Program-made: the position numbers and the translations under genes | Shown here: positions 51,814 to 63,386 of the stretch, in pieces | How the letters are laid out: each line of letters starts with the position of its first letter | How positions within the stretch are numbered: the first letter of the stretch is position 1 | The notes under the pieces: generated by a model | The model's input: only the letters and a program-made list of their open reading frames with translations | Told to the model about the DNA's origin: nothing | Database searches by the model: none | From: Azophilus sp965220425 | GTDB taxonomy: Bacteria; Pseudomonadota; Gammaproteobacteria; Pseudomonadales; Azotimanducaceae | Reading direction: 5' to 3' | Length of the DNA: 64,000 bases | Assembly: GCA_965220425.1 (NCBI GenBank) | Contig: OZ244830.1 | Span: 372,001 to 436,000, forward strand

Positions 51814-52095
51814 GTGATTCGCAGCTTCAAGGACCGGAATACGAGGCGCTTTTTCGAGGGGCATCGTGTGGCGGCGTTCCAAGGATTCGCCGATCAGGCT
51901 GTCCGTCGCCTGACCTTGCTGGCGAGCGCGAAGTCGCTGGGCGATCTAGCGGCGCTGCCGAGCAACCGGTTGGAATCGCTACGGGGCGACCGAGCGGGGC
52001 AGTGCGGCATTCGGATCAACGCGCAGTGGCGCATCTGCTTCCGATGGGAGGCGGACGGGCCATACGATGTAGAGATCGTGGACTACCACCCCTAA
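51814..52095 (+). CDS. higB: HigB-type RelE/ParE-superfamily toxin
   Basis: 93 aa from GTG 51814: VIRSFKDRNTRRFFEGHRV is the standard HigB opening, then LESLRGDRAGQCGIRINAQW and RICFRWEADGPYDVEIVDYH. Ribosome-dependent mRNA interferase. Toxin-first order with higA 13 bp downstream. Confidence 0.93.
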   Translation: MIRSFKDRNTRRFFEGHRVAAFQGFADQAVRRLTLLASAKSLGDLAALPSNRLESLRGDRAGQCGIRINAQWRICFRWEADGPYDVEIVDYHP

Positions 52096-52108
52096 GGAGT
52101 TGGCAGAG

Positions 52109-52414
52109 ATGGAGATAAAGAACGGAATGAGGCCGGTGCATCCGGGCGAGATTCTTCGCGACGAAATCGACGTGGCGGGCATGTCCGAGGGGGCTTTGTC
52201 GGATGCGCTGGACGTTCCGCTGAATCAGGTGACCATGATTCTAGAAGGGCGGCAAGGCATCACGGCGGACGCGGCACTACGGCTCGCACGCTACTTCGGG
52301 ACGTCCCCGCAGCTCTGGCTGAATCTGCAGCAGGCGTGGGAACTACGGCGAGCCGAGATCGAAGTCGGCCGACAGATTGCTCAGAGGGTCACGCCCCGTC
52401 AGTCGGCCGCCTAG
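52109..52414 (+). CDS. higA: HigA-type antitoxin (XRE HTH)
   Basis: 101 aa from ATG 52109 with AAGGAG upstream. Opening RPVHPGEILRDEIDVAGMSE, HTH NQVTMILEGRQGITADAALR, then FGTSPQLWLNLQQAWEL, typical of HigA. Represses its own promoter and neutralises HigB. Confidence 0.95.
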   Translation: MEIKNGMRPVHPGEILRDEIDVAGMSEGALSDALDVPLNQVTMILEGRQGITADAALRLARYFGTSPQLWLNLQQAWELRRAEIEVGRQIAQRVTPRQSAA

Positions 52415-52422
52415 GCAGGGCT

Positions 52423-52860
52423 TCACTGTTGCAGGCTTGCGACGCGAGGCTTGGGGGGAGAGGTCTCATACTCGCGGGCGTTCGCTCGAAGCCATTTGTC
52501 CAAGGCTCGGATCGTCACGGCAAGCCTATCCCCGCCGAGAGCGCACTCCCACACGATTGCAACGCGCCAACCTGCTTCGAGGAGTCGGCGCTTGGAGCGC
52601 CGGTCCCGCTCGACATTGCTCTTGAACTTCGCCTGCCAGAAGTCGGGCCTGGTAGCCGGCGTGGTCGCATAGGGAAAGCCCGGATGGCGGTGCCAGAAAC
52701 AGCCGTGGACAAAGCAAACGGCACCGTAGCGACGGAGGACAAGATCGGGTGTTCCGGGGAGATCGCGGATGTGGAGTCTGAATCTGAAGCCGCGAGCATG
52801 AAGTGCCCGCCGAAGGGCGCGTTCGGGCTTGGTGTCCTTGGCCGTTATGCCTGCCATCAT
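52423..52860 (-). CDS. vsr: Very short patch repair endonuclease Vsr
   Basis: 145 aa. Repairs T:G mismatches from deaminated 5-methylcytosine. DTKPERALRRALHARGFRF, catalytic Asp in LPGTPDLVL, zinc/structural HGCFWHRHPG, NVERDRRSKRRLLEAGWRV, VWECAL. An in-frame TGA directly precedes ATG 52860, so the protein lacks the extra 10-15 N-terminal residues of E. coli Vsr. Divergent from a C5 methyltransferase remnant, its expected partner. Confidence 0.93.
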   Translation of the reverse strand: MMAGITAKDTKPERALRRALHARGFRFRLHIRDLPGTPDLVLRRYGAVCFVHGCFWHRHPGFPYATTPATRPDFWQAKFKSNVERDRRSKRRLLEAGWRVAIVWECALGGDRLAVTIRALDKWLRANAREYETSPPKPRVASLQQ

Positions 52861-53008
52861 TCAAGACCGTGTGGCCTTGTCGACGATGTCGGTCATCGGC
52901 TGCGCTGTCACGCTCTGCTAGTTCGCTGGACTTTTGATTTCACGCGATGCTCGAAAGGAGATCAAGTGTCGTCGTCGGTTTGACGGACGACCCCACAGCG
53001 AGAGGCCC

Positions 53009-53503
53009 ATGAGCAAACCGGTCCCTGTCGTCGATCTGTTCTCAGGCCCGGGAGGGCTGGCGGAAGGATTTGCGGCACCGAACAAGAAGGATGGTCGCCG
53101 TCGCTTTCGGATTGCGCTATCGATCGAAATGGATCAAACCGCGCACCGCACGTTGCGACTGCGCGCGTTCCTGCGGAAGTTTCGGTCAGGTCCTCCGGAC
53201 GAATACTATAAGCATCTAGGCGGGTCGGTGTCCGAGGAGCCGGACTGGGAGACACTGTATCCGGAGAAATGGGAGGCAGCTTGCGACGAGACCCCATGCG
53301 TAGAGCTCGGAACGGACGCAGCAGCGTCCCTCATGAAAAAACGGGTTCGCGCGATCCGCAGAGAGCACGGTCGTAGAACCGTGCTCCTCGGGGGACCACC
53401 TTGTCAGTCCTACTCGGTTGCGGGCCGCGCCAGGAATGCCGGCAATCCCAAGTACGACATAGACGAGGACGGACGGCTGTCGTTGTACAGGGAGTACGCG
53501 ACT
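53009..53503 (+). pseudogene. DNA cytosine-5 methyltransferase, N-terminal remnant
   Basis: Starts MSKPVPVVDLFSGPGGLAEG (motif I) and keeps the catalytic PCQ in LLGGPPCQSYSVAGRAR (motif IV) up to DGRLSLYREYA. There the homology stops at about 53503, where a fragment of an unrelated minus-strand gene begins. Motifs VI-X and the target-recognition domain are gone, so it cannot methylate. It leaves vsr without its cognate methylase in this window. Confidence 0.85.
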
Positions 53504-53911
53504 GAACTGGACTTCCGGCAGGGAGCCCAGTTCCTCGATTGCCGCTGTCGGCAACCTTGCCCGAACGGCTCGATATTTCGCCGAACTGCCGATCACTTTC
53601 CCGCCCAGCGCCTCGATTTTCTGGAGAACCCGGTGACTCACGGTCGTGCGGATGTCCAGGGTCACCCAAACCGGCGCATCCTCAACCTGCAACAACCGGG
53701 AACCCAACTTGCGCTGAGCCTGGCTTCTTTGCGCTTTGCGCACCAGCAACACTCCCATCGACGGTTTGGGCTCCGGATCGCGAGCGGCGTCGGAATTGAC
53801 GGCCGGGGGGTGCGCCTGTCCCGGATTCGCGAGCAGCAGCGAGCAACCCAACCCCAGGAGCAGGTTCCAGCGTGGGAAAAGTCTGAATGTTTGTGCCGTT
53901 TGCAGCGTCAA
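53503..53911 (-). pseudogene. 5' fragment of a secreted (S8-peptidase-like) protein gene
   Basis: Minus-strand frame with a signal peptide (RWNLLLGLGCSLLLANPGQA) and the pro-region-like DIRTTVSHRVLQKIEALGGK, then YRAVRARLPTAAIEELGSLP, as found before the catalytic domain of some secreted subtilisin-like proteins. The frame loses homology at about 53503, exactly where the methyltransferase remnant ends, so the two genes meet at one deletion junction. The catalytic domain is absent. Confidence 0.6.
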
Positions 53912-54017
53912 ATCCCCTTGGTCGCACTTGGCGTGCCGGACGACCGCGCCGCATGCTCACTCGGAGCCCCGCCACGCTCAGGCCGGTTTGGCCAAAGGCA
54001 GTTGCATGCAAGCGGCA

Positions 54018-54611
54018 TCAGTCCCGGCTCAGCCATCCCTCCAGCACGGTGAGCAGGCCCTCCACGCCGAGACCGCTCCTGGCCGAGAACAGTTGCGCGC
54101 TGATGTGAGGCGCATGGTCTTGCCGATAACGGGTGAGCGCCTGGCGGCGCGCGCCGGACTTCAGCTTGTCGGCCTTGTTGAGCAGTACGTGCAGCGGCAT
54201 TTCCGAGGCGGTCGCCCAGTCGATGAGCTCGACATCGAATTTCGCGTCCGGGTGGCGGATATCCGTGACCAGCACCACGCCGGCCAATTGGTCCCGCAAC
54301 GACAGGAATTCATTGACGGAGCGCTGCCAGCGCGCCTGTTCCCGGCGCCCGGCGCTGGCGTAGCCGTAACCCGGCAGGTCCACCAGCCGGCCGCCTCCGG
54401 CGACCTGAAAGAAGTTGATCAGGCGCGTACGCCCGGGCGTCTTGCTCACTTTCGCGGTGCGGCGGTTGCCGGTCAGGCGGTTCAATACGCTGGACTTGCC
54501 CGCGTTGGAGCGGCCGGCCAGGGCGACCTCGGGCTCGTCGCCCGGCGGGCAGCGGGCGAGATCCGGCGCGCTGGCGATGAACTCCGATGTCAGGCGTACC
54601 GCTTCGCTCAC
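54018..54611 (-). CDS. engB: Ribosome biogenesis GTPase EngB (YsxC/YihA)
   Basis: 197 aa from GTG 54611. G1 AGRSNAGKSS, G2 TPGRTRLINFF, G3 DLPGYGYA, G4 LNKADK, G5 FSARSG. TRAFAC GTPase for 50S assembly. Opposite strand to cytochrome c4 and dsbA, as in Pseudomonas, where polA is the other neighbour; here it marks the right border of the accessory region. Confidence 0.96.
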   Translation of the reverse strand: MSEAVRLTSEFIASAPDLARCPPGDEPEVALAGRSNAGKSSVLNRLTGNRRTAKVSKTPGRTRLINFFQVAGGGRLVDLPGYGYASAGRREQARWQRSVNEFLSLRDQLAGVVLVTDIRHPDAKFDVELIDWATASEMPLHVLLNKADKLKSGARRQALTRYRQDHAPHISAQLFSARSGLGVEGLLTVLEGWLSRD

Positions 54612-54832
54612 GTAATTTTGCCTCTTTTGGGTATAATTCGCGCCCGGTCGGGGCGTGCCGCCGGTGCCAGGACACTGCCGGCAGGCGCGCCACACCATAA
54701 CATCAGGCTTGGCGGGCGGGCATCGCACCTCGCTTACCGGGCTGGCACACGCGGCATTGACGCCCGCTGGGGCGGCGCAATGGACTGCGGGCGTTCCAGC
54801 AACGGCCCGGTTTCTTCGGAGTACAACAGGTT

Positions 54833-55450
54833 ATGCAGTTTCGTGTTTGGGTTGGCATCTGTTGCCTCATGCTGGCGAGCGGAGCCTTCGGCGCCGGCGA
54901 CCCGGCGGCGGGTGCGGCACAGTCGCTTGCCTGTTCCGCCTGCCACGGGATGGATGGCGCCACCGGTCTCGACCCCACCTATCCCAACCTGGCGGGCCAG
55001 AACGAGAAGTACCTGTTCGAGCAACTCAAGCTCATCCAGTCGAACGAGCGCGTCATCCTGCTGATGACCGGGCAGCTCATCGGCAAGACGGAGCAGGACC
55101 TCGAAGACATGGCTGCGTATTACGCCTCGCTGCCCGCCAGGATCGGGCGGGCAGCGGGCGACGACGAGTCCGTCGCCAGGGCCGAAGCGATCTATCGCGG
55201 CGGTATCATGGCCAAGCGCGTGGCCGCCTGCACGGCCTGTCATTCTCCGGCCGGCAACGGCAACGCGCTGGCGGGATTTCCCGCCCTCGTCGGCCAGCCG
55301 GCACCCTACCTCGCCGCCCAGCTCAAGGCGTATCGCGAGGGCGAACGCACCACCGACGAAGGGTTCGGCGGCATGATGCGCGATGTGGCCGGCGGGCTGA
55401 CCGACGGCGAGATCGCGGTGCTGGCCGACTACCTTCAGGGATTGCACTAG
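54833..55450 (+). CDS. Di-heme cytochrome c4
   Basis: 205 aa, Sec signal peptide (MQFRVWVGICCLMLASGAFG) then two homologous cytochrome c domains with CSACH and CTACH heme sites and axial-Met regions (LLMTGQLIG, GGMMRDVAGG). Periplasmic electron donor to terminal oxidases such as cbb3 or aa3. The TAG stop falls in the CTAG that begins the second 165-bp element. Confidence 0.95.
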   Translation: MQFRVWVGICCLMLASGAFGAGDPAAGAAQSLACSACHGMDGATGLDPTYPNLAGQNEKYLFEQLKLIQSNERVILLMTGQLIGKTEQDLEDMAAYYASLPARIGRAAGDDESVARAEAIYRGGIMAKRVAACTACHSPAGNGNALAGFPALVGQPAPYLAAQLKAYREGERTTDEGFGGMMRDVAGGLTDGEIAVLADYLQGLH

Positions 55451-55611
55451 TGCTCCGTCAAGCCAAAATCTACGGGCATTCGCGGGTCTTTTTGGCCCCT
55501 GACTGCGTTGCTCCTCCTTGCATGGGGCCTGCCATGCGGCGTCGTCGCGCCTTGCCAGGAACCAAAAATCCCATGCGCCTACCCGTAGATTTTGGCTTGA
55601 CGGAGCACTAG
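55447..55611. mobile_element. 165-bp MITE, copy 2
   Basis: Same length as 8561-8725 and differs at two positions by eye (55477 C for T; 55539 G for T). Inverted-repeat ends beginning CTAGTGCTCCGTCAAGCC. As in copy 1, its first CTAG includes the stop codon of the upstream gene, here cytochrome c4, and it fills the gap to the next co-directional gene (dsbA). Confidence 0.92.
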
Positions 55612-55631
55612 TTCGAAAAGGAGCCACACGG

Positions 55632-56294
55632 ATGAATTTGCGTCGATCGCTCGCCGGACTGTTGCTTCTGGGCTGGGTTGCGACCGCAGCGCCGGCCATG
55701 GCGGAGGAATCCGCGCCCGAGTACCAGGAAGGCGTGCATTACCACCGTCTCCCGGTTCCGGTCGATACCCGGGATCCGGAGCGCATCGAGGTCACCGAAG
55801 TCTTCGGGTACGCCTGCATCCACTGTTACCGCTTCGATCCGATGCTCGAAGACTGGCGCAGCGACCTCCCGGGCGATGTTGCGTTCCGCCGGGTACCGGC
55901 CGTCTTCAACGAAACCTGGGAGTTGCTGGGGCGCATGTTCTACGCCGCGGAAGCGCTCGGCGTCGGCGAGGAGATGCACATGCCCCTGTTCGAGGCGATT
56001 CACCGGCGAGGCCTGGATCTGCGCCGGCTCGAGATTGCGGAGGAACTCTTCCGGTTCGAGGCCCGGGTTGAGCCGGAGGACTTCAAGGCAGCGTTGAACT
56101 CCTTTGGTGTCGCGGCGCGGCTCCGGCAGGCCGATGCCCAGGGCCGGGTCTACCGGGTGACCGGTGTGCCGACCCTGGTCGTCAACGGCAGGTACCGCAT
56201 CGACAGCGGAGATGCCGGCGGCTATGTGGAAATGTTGCGCATTGCCGATTTCCTGATCGATAGGGAACGGGCTCTCGACGCGGAATCGGACTGA
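55632..56294 (+). CDS. dsbA: Thiol:disulfide interchange protein DsbA
   Basis: 220 aa from ATG 55632. Signal peptide (RRSLAGLLLLGWVATAAPAM), thioredoxin fold with active site CIHC in FGYACIHCYRFDP (less common than CPHC), helical insert, cis-Pro loop GVPTLVVNGRYRI. Oxidises periplasmic cysteines. The cc4-dsbA pair downstream of engB is conserved. Confidence 0.95.
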   Translation: MNLRRSLAGLLLLGWVATAAPAMAEESAPEYQEGVHYHRLPVPVDTRDPERIEVTEVFGYACIHCYRFDPMLEDWRSDLPGDVAFRRVPAVFNETWELLGRMFYAAEALGVGEEMHMPLFEAIHRRGLDLRRLEIAEELFRFEARVEPEDFKAALNSFGVAARLRQADAQGRVYRVTGVPTLVVNGRYRIDSGDAGGYVEMLRIADFLIDRERALDAESD

Positions 56295-56463
56295 CGAGCC
56301 GGGTCACCGGCTGTCTCATAACAGCATTCGTTCCATGCGAGGCTTCACCAGGCGGCGGGTTGCCTGGCAAGTGTCCGGGCTGAGATGGCCGGGCCTGTCG
56401 TAACGGCGCCTCCATGCGGCCGGTCGATTCGAAAGACCGCACGCCTGGACCCGGGGGTCCAAA

Positions 56464-59136
<2,673 letters not shown>

Positions 59137-59199
59137 CGTACCCTGATGCAGCGATACCGGGCGGGGCACTCGAGTCCGGCGGTACGCCGCCGCTGACCC

Positions 59200-59979
59200 G
59201 TGCGAGCGCGACGGGTTCACATTGTCGGTTGCTATCGCAGCGGTACCACCTTGCTCATGGAGTTGATGTGGCGGAGCTACGTCTTCAGCGGCCGTGCCGA
59301 ACACGAGGCTTCCCTGCTCGACCCGCCACCCGCGGGAGAGACCCTGTTTCTCTCCAAGAAACCGCCGGACACCACTCGCATCGAGCGGGCCTTCCGGCGC
59401 GACGGCGAGACCTTCCTCATCGCCATGCTGCGCGACCCCCGCGCGGTGGTGGCGAGCCGGCACGAGAGCAGGCCGGATCTGTATTTCCGCGGCTTTCGTC
59501 ACTGGCGCGACTGCGCCAAGGCCATCCGCCGCCTTGAAACGCATTCCCGGTGTCTGGTGGTGCGCTTCGAGGATCTTCTGACCGAGCCGGATGCCGCTCA
59601 GGAAGCCATCGAGCGCCGTTACGGGTTCCTCGAGCGGCGGGCACGCTTTTCGGACTACCCGGCCGGCGTGGAAACCGCGGAAGGCGCCCGCCGGTCGCTG
59701 AGGGGAGTTCGGCGACTGGACCGTTCCCGGATTGCCGGCTGGAAGGATCATCTGCCGAGGATCAAGGCGCAACTCGATGCGCATCCCGACCTGGCGTCAA
59801 GTCTCGTCGAGTCGGGTTACGAGCCGGACTCCGCCTGGATGGCGCAACTCGAGGAGATTCGCCCTCATGAGCAGAGCTACAAGGAAGCTGCCCCACACAT
59901 CTTCAAGCGTTGGGAGGCCGCGCTGCGTTACCGCCGCAGGACGCGGGCTTATCTGCGCGAGCGGGGACTTCTGCGTTGA
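59200..59979 (+). CDS. PAPS-dependent sulfotransferase-family protein
   Basis: 259 aa from GTG 59200. 5'-phosphosulfate loop GCYRSGTTLLMELM (9-22) and 3'-phosphate motif MLRDPRAVVASRHES; the substrate-binding tail is basic. Soluble, no signal. Transfers sulfate to an unknown acceptor (lipid, glycan or small molecule). 63 bp after aceE, but functional linkage is doubtful. Confidence 0.85.
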   Translation: MRARRVHIVGCYRSGTTLLMELMWRSYVFSGRAEHEASLLDPPPAGETLFLSKKPPDTTRIERAFRRDGETFLIAMLRDPRAVVASRHESRPDLYFRGFRHWRDCAKAIRRLETHSRCLVVRFEDLLTEPDAAQEAIERRYGFLERRARFSDYPAGVETAEGARRSLRGVRRLDRSRIAGWKDHLPRIKAQLDAHPDLASSLVESGYEPDSAWMAQLEEIRPHEQSYKEAAPHIFKRWEAALRYRRRTRAYLRERGLLR

Positions 59980-59988
59980 GGCCCTGCC

Positions 59989-60089
59989 CCGCATCCGTCA
60001 CCAATTTCCTGCTGCGGATGCCGATGCATCGCGTAAGCGCAGCCACGCTTACCCGGCGTCTCGACGCCCTCGCGACGAAAGTTGGTGAC
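59989..60089. repeat. Palindrome-ended dispersed repeat
   Basis: GTCACCAA (59997-60004) and its inverse TTGGTGAC (60082-60089) bound a 93-bp unit in the gap before the ENPP gene. Its left 60 bp match the minus strand of 28691-28750. REP/MITE-like; no coding content. Confidence 0.6.
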
Positions 60090-60261
60090 AGAAGCGCGAA
60101 AAGATAACAGATTGGCGCGCGTGGCTGGAACCGTGCATCCGGGTCGGCAACAATGGCCGCTAACGCCGGGTCGCCGCCGGGAAAGAAGGAGATGCCGTGA
60201 AATTCAAAGGAACCGTCGGTTGCAAGCCGGCAGCCTGTTCGAACCGGTTGAGGGCAGGCAC

Positions 60262-61509
60262 TTGATCGTCACGTTGTTGAACGCTCCGTTGACCAGGACC
60301 GCGCAGTTGGCGGTGCTGTTGCTCTGCGCGTTGTGCGGGGGCGTGCGGGCTGACCCGATTGTCGTCGTGCTGTCCTGGGACGGCGTGCGGCACGACTATC
60401 CCGAACTTGCGGAGTTCCCGGGGCTGGGCCGCCTGCAGAATGAGGGCGCAAGGGCGCGGCGGCTGACGCCGGTTTATCCATCGAATACGTTCCCGGGCCA
60501 CATATCCATCGCAACGGGCACCTATCCGGATGTGCACGGCATCGTCGACAACCACTTTCTCGACCGGAAGCAGGGGGAGTTTCGTTATGAGGACGCTGCG
60601 CACTGGATACAGGCGGAACCGCTCTGGATAGCCGCGGAACGCCAGGGGGTACCCGCGGCCACCTATTTCTGGGTGGGTTCCGCGAGCGATTGGCGGGGCG
60701 TGGGAGCCCGGTACCGGGTGGCCCCATTCGATGCCGACACCTCCGAAGTGGACAAGGTTTCCCGAATACTCGCCTGGCTGGGCCTGCCGGAGGGCGAGCG
60801 CCCCGGGCTGATCATGTCGTACTGGGCGGGTGCGGATACCGCCGGGCACCGGTACGGCCCGGACTCCCGGCGGGTGGTGGCGCAACTGAAGGATCAGGAT
60901 GCGCAATTGACACGGCTGCTTGTCGGCATCGACGAATTAGGGTTTTGGGACCGCGTGACGCTGCTGCTGGTCAGCGATCACGGCATGACGAATACCGGCC
61001 GCTGGCTCGACGTGCGGGGCGTGCTCGATGAGGCGGGGATAGAAGCGCGCGTTTTCGGCGGCGCGCTTGCCCAGGTCTTCCTGGACGACATCGATGACCT
61101 GGACGATGCAAGACGGGCGCTCGGTGGATTGCAGCCGGCTTGGGTTCACACGCAGGAGCAGGTTCCCGCCTCCTGGCGCTTGCTCCACCCGTCGCGGAGC
61201 GGAGACCTGTTGCTGACCACCGAACCGCCGTACAGTTTCACTCGCCCCCGCGGGCTTGGCGGGAAAGTCGCGCCGGTTCTGGCCGGAATGGGCTGGTCGC
61301 TGGGCGGGCATGGGTATTTGCCTCACCTCCGGGACATGGGGGGCGTTTTCATGGCGCTCGGCCGGGGCGTGCCGGCCGGCGGGAATTTGCCCCCGGTGCA
61401 TCAGGTCGATGTGGCGCCAACGGTCGCCCGCCTGCTCTCCATCGATCCGCCTCTGAATTCGGAAGGGCGGCCTGTCGCCGGTATCGGCAACGAACCGGAG
61501 GTTCCGTAG
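60262..61509 (+). CDS. Exported ENPP-type nucleotide pyrophosphatase/phosphodiesterase
   Basis: 415 aa from TTG 60262, chosen because it begins just before a signal peptide (RTAQLAVLLLCALCGGVRAD). Alkaline-phosphatase superfamily: metal/nucleophile motifs LSWDGVRHDYPE, PVYPSNTFPGHISIATG (Thr nucleophile), HGIVDNHF, GADTAGHRYGP, LLVSDHGMTN, GGHGY. Periplasmic hydrolysis of nucleotide or lysophospholipid phosphodiesters. An upstream longer frame lacks a plausible N-terminus. Confidence 0.9.
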   Translation: MIVTLLNAPLTRTAQLAVLLLCALCGGVRADPIVVVLSWDGVRHDYPELAEFPGLGRLQNEGARARRLTPVYPSNTFPGHISIATGTYPDVHGIVDNHFLDRKQGEFRYEDAAHWIQAEPLWIAAERQGVPAATYFWVGSASDWRGVGARYRVAPFDADTSEVDKVSRILAWLGLPEGERPGLIMSYWAGADTAGHRYGPDSRRVVAQLKDQDAQLTRLLVGIDELGFWDRVTLLLVSDHGMTNTGRWLDVRGVLDEAGIEARVFGGALAQVFLDDIDDLDDARRALGGLQPAWVHTQEQVPASWRLLHPSRSGDLLLTTEPPYSFTRPRGLGGKVAPVLAGMGWSLGGHGYLPHLRDMGGVFMALGRGVPAGGNLPPVHQVDVAPTVARLLSIDPPLNSEGRPVAGIGNEPEVP

Positions 61510-61532
61510 GGGTTCGGGAAGGAGGATCTGGA

Positions 61533-63140
61533 GTGCCGCAAGAACAACGCAAGCGCAGCTTCTGGACCTGGGGACATGTCACCGATGAGCCGACGGACGC
61601 GGAGCGCAGGAAAGTCGCGGCATCGATCGCGCGCCGCACCGGTGTGGCGGTGGAGCCGCCTCCGGTTCCGGATCTGAGTGACATCGACATCAGGCCGGCG
61701 CGGCTCGTGGCGCCCGAGGCGCTTCGGGATTGGGTTTCGACCGGCCGCGAGGAGCGCCTGCTGCATACCTGCGGCGGCCACTCGCTGGAACTGCTCGCGG
61801 CGCTCAGGGGCCGTTTCGACAACCCGCCGGACGCCGTGGCTCATCCCCGTACGGAAGAGGAACTCGAGCGCACGCTGGAATGGGCCGACGGCGCCGGCCA
61901 CGCGGTGATCCCGTACGGCGGCGGCACTTCCGTAGTCTGGGGTGTGAACGTCCCCGACGATGCGGCGACGGCGGTCACGGTGGACCTGGATTGTCTGAAC
62001 TCGGTCCTGGAGATCGATCGTACCTCGCGCGCCGCACGGCTTCAGGCCGGGATACTGGGCCCCGATCTGGAAGACGCCCTGCGCCCGGAGGGGCTCACGC
62101 TGCGCCACTTTCCCCAGAGTTTCCCCTGGTCCACCGTGGGCGGCTGGGTCGCCACGCGTTCCGGCGGGCACTACGCCACCAATCACACTCACATCGATGA
62201 TTTCGTCGAGAGCATCCGCATGCTGACCCCGCGCGGCTGGTGGGAATCGAGGCGGCTGCCGGGCAGCGGCGCCGGACCGAGCCCGGATCGCCTGGTGATC
62301 GGCTCGGAAGGCACGCTCGGCATCATCAGCGAGTGCTGGCTCCGGTTGCAGAAGCGGCCGGTGTTCCGGGCGAGCGCGGGGATCCTGTTTTCGAGCTGGC
62401 AGTCGGGCGCCGAGGCGGTGCGGCAGATTGTCCAGGCGAAGCTGTGGCCGGCAAACCTGCGGCTGCTGGACCCGGAAGAGGCGTCCCGGAGCGCGGGCGT
62501 GCAGGGCGCTCAGGCCTTGCTGGTCGCCGGCTTCGAATCCGCCGATATCCCGCAGGGGACGAACATCCAGGCTGCCGTCGCCATCGCCCGGGAGTATGGC
62601 GGGCGCATCGGCGACGACGCCATTCGCATCGATGACGGAAAGGGCAAGGCCACGGGCCGGGGCGGCGCGGTCGGCGCCTGGCGCAATGCCTTCATCGGCG
62701 TCAATGCCGGTTTGACCAATGGCCTGGGGCTGCTGGCGGATACCTTCGAGACGGCGGTCACCTGGAACAGGTTCACCGAGTTCGACGGTCATGTCCGGGA
62801 GCGGATGAACGCTGTACTCGAGCGCGTGATCGGCAAGGGCGCCTCGCTGTCCTGCCGGTTCACCCATGTCTATCCGGACGGCCCTGCGCCCTATTACAGT
62901 TTCTCCGGCCCCGTGCGCCTGGGCGCCGAGTTCGAGCAGTGGCGGGAGATCAAGGCCGTCGCCACCGAAGCCGTCGTGGCGGCGGGCGGCACGGTTACCC
63001 ACCATCACGCCGTTGGCCGCATGCACCGGCCCGGTTACGACATCCAGCGGCCGAACCTGTTTGCGGAGGCGTTGCAGGGCGCGAAGCGGGCGGTGGATCC
63101 GCGTGGCGTCATGAACCCGGGGGTGTTGATCGACCCCTGA
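61533..63140 (+). CDS. FAD-linked oxidase, alkyldihydroxyacetonephosphate-synthase-like
   Basis: 535 aa from GTG 61533 with AAGGAGG 8 nt upstream. FAD_binding_4 domain: VIPYGGGTSVVWGVN, FPWSTVGGWVATRSGGHYAT, IGSEGTLGIISE. C-terminal cap with the AGPS-type motif THHHAVGRMHRP and VDPRGVMNPGVL. AGPS exchanges the acyl chain of acyl-DHAP for a fatty alcohol to make ether lipids; bacterial relatives are also annotated as D-lactate/glycolate-type oxidases. 23 bp after the ENPP gene. Confidence 0.85.
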   Translation: MPQEQRKRSFWTWGHVTDEPTDAERRKVAASIARRTGVAVEPPPVPDLSDIDIRPARLVAPEALRDWVSTGREERLLHTCGGHSLELLAALRGRFDNPPDAVAHPRTEEELERTLEWADGAGHAVIPYGGGTSVVWGVNVPDDAATAVTVDLDCLNSVLEIDRTSRAARLQAGILGPDLEDALRPEGLTLRHFPQSFPWSTVGGWVATRSGGHYATNHTHIDDFVESIRMLTPRGWWESRRLPGSGAGPSPDRLVIGSEGTLGIISECWLRLQKRPVFRASAGILFSSWQSGAEAVRQIVQAKLWPANLRLLDPEEASRSAGVQGAQALLVAGFESADIPQGTNIQAAVAIAREYGGRIGDDAIRIDDGKGKATGRGGAVGAWRNAFIGVNAGLTNGLGLLADTFETAVTWNRFTEFDGHVRERMNAVLERVIGKGASLSCRFTHVYPDGPAPYYSFSGPVRLGAEFEQWREIKAVATEAVVAAGGTVTHHHAVGRMHRPGYDIQRPNLFAEALQGAKRAVDPRGVMNPGVLIDP

Positions 63141-63386
63141 GCCCCACCCGGAAGCCAGCCATCGCTCAAAGCTCGTGCCCACGCCCATCGTCCAGCAAAG
63201 CAAAGCCGTCAGTGCGCCGGCAGATGAGTGCCAGAAACCCACTCGATGGCCGGACACGAACTGGCCCGCTCGGCCAAATGCGGTTCCATGGAAGTCTCCA
63301 ACCCGATCGCCGACATCATGTTGCATCAGATCGGCTTGAAATACAGAAAGATCAATGGATGAACAATTTGTTCCGTGGAAGGTCCT

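Noticed and set aside
54632..54637. TATAAT as a promoter for cytochrome c4
   Set aside because: No acceptable -35 at 16-18 bp spacing; too weak to annotate.
63228..63362. 44-codon ORF before polB
   Set aside because: Short, starts with GTG, no ribosome site or family; could be a relic but unsupported.
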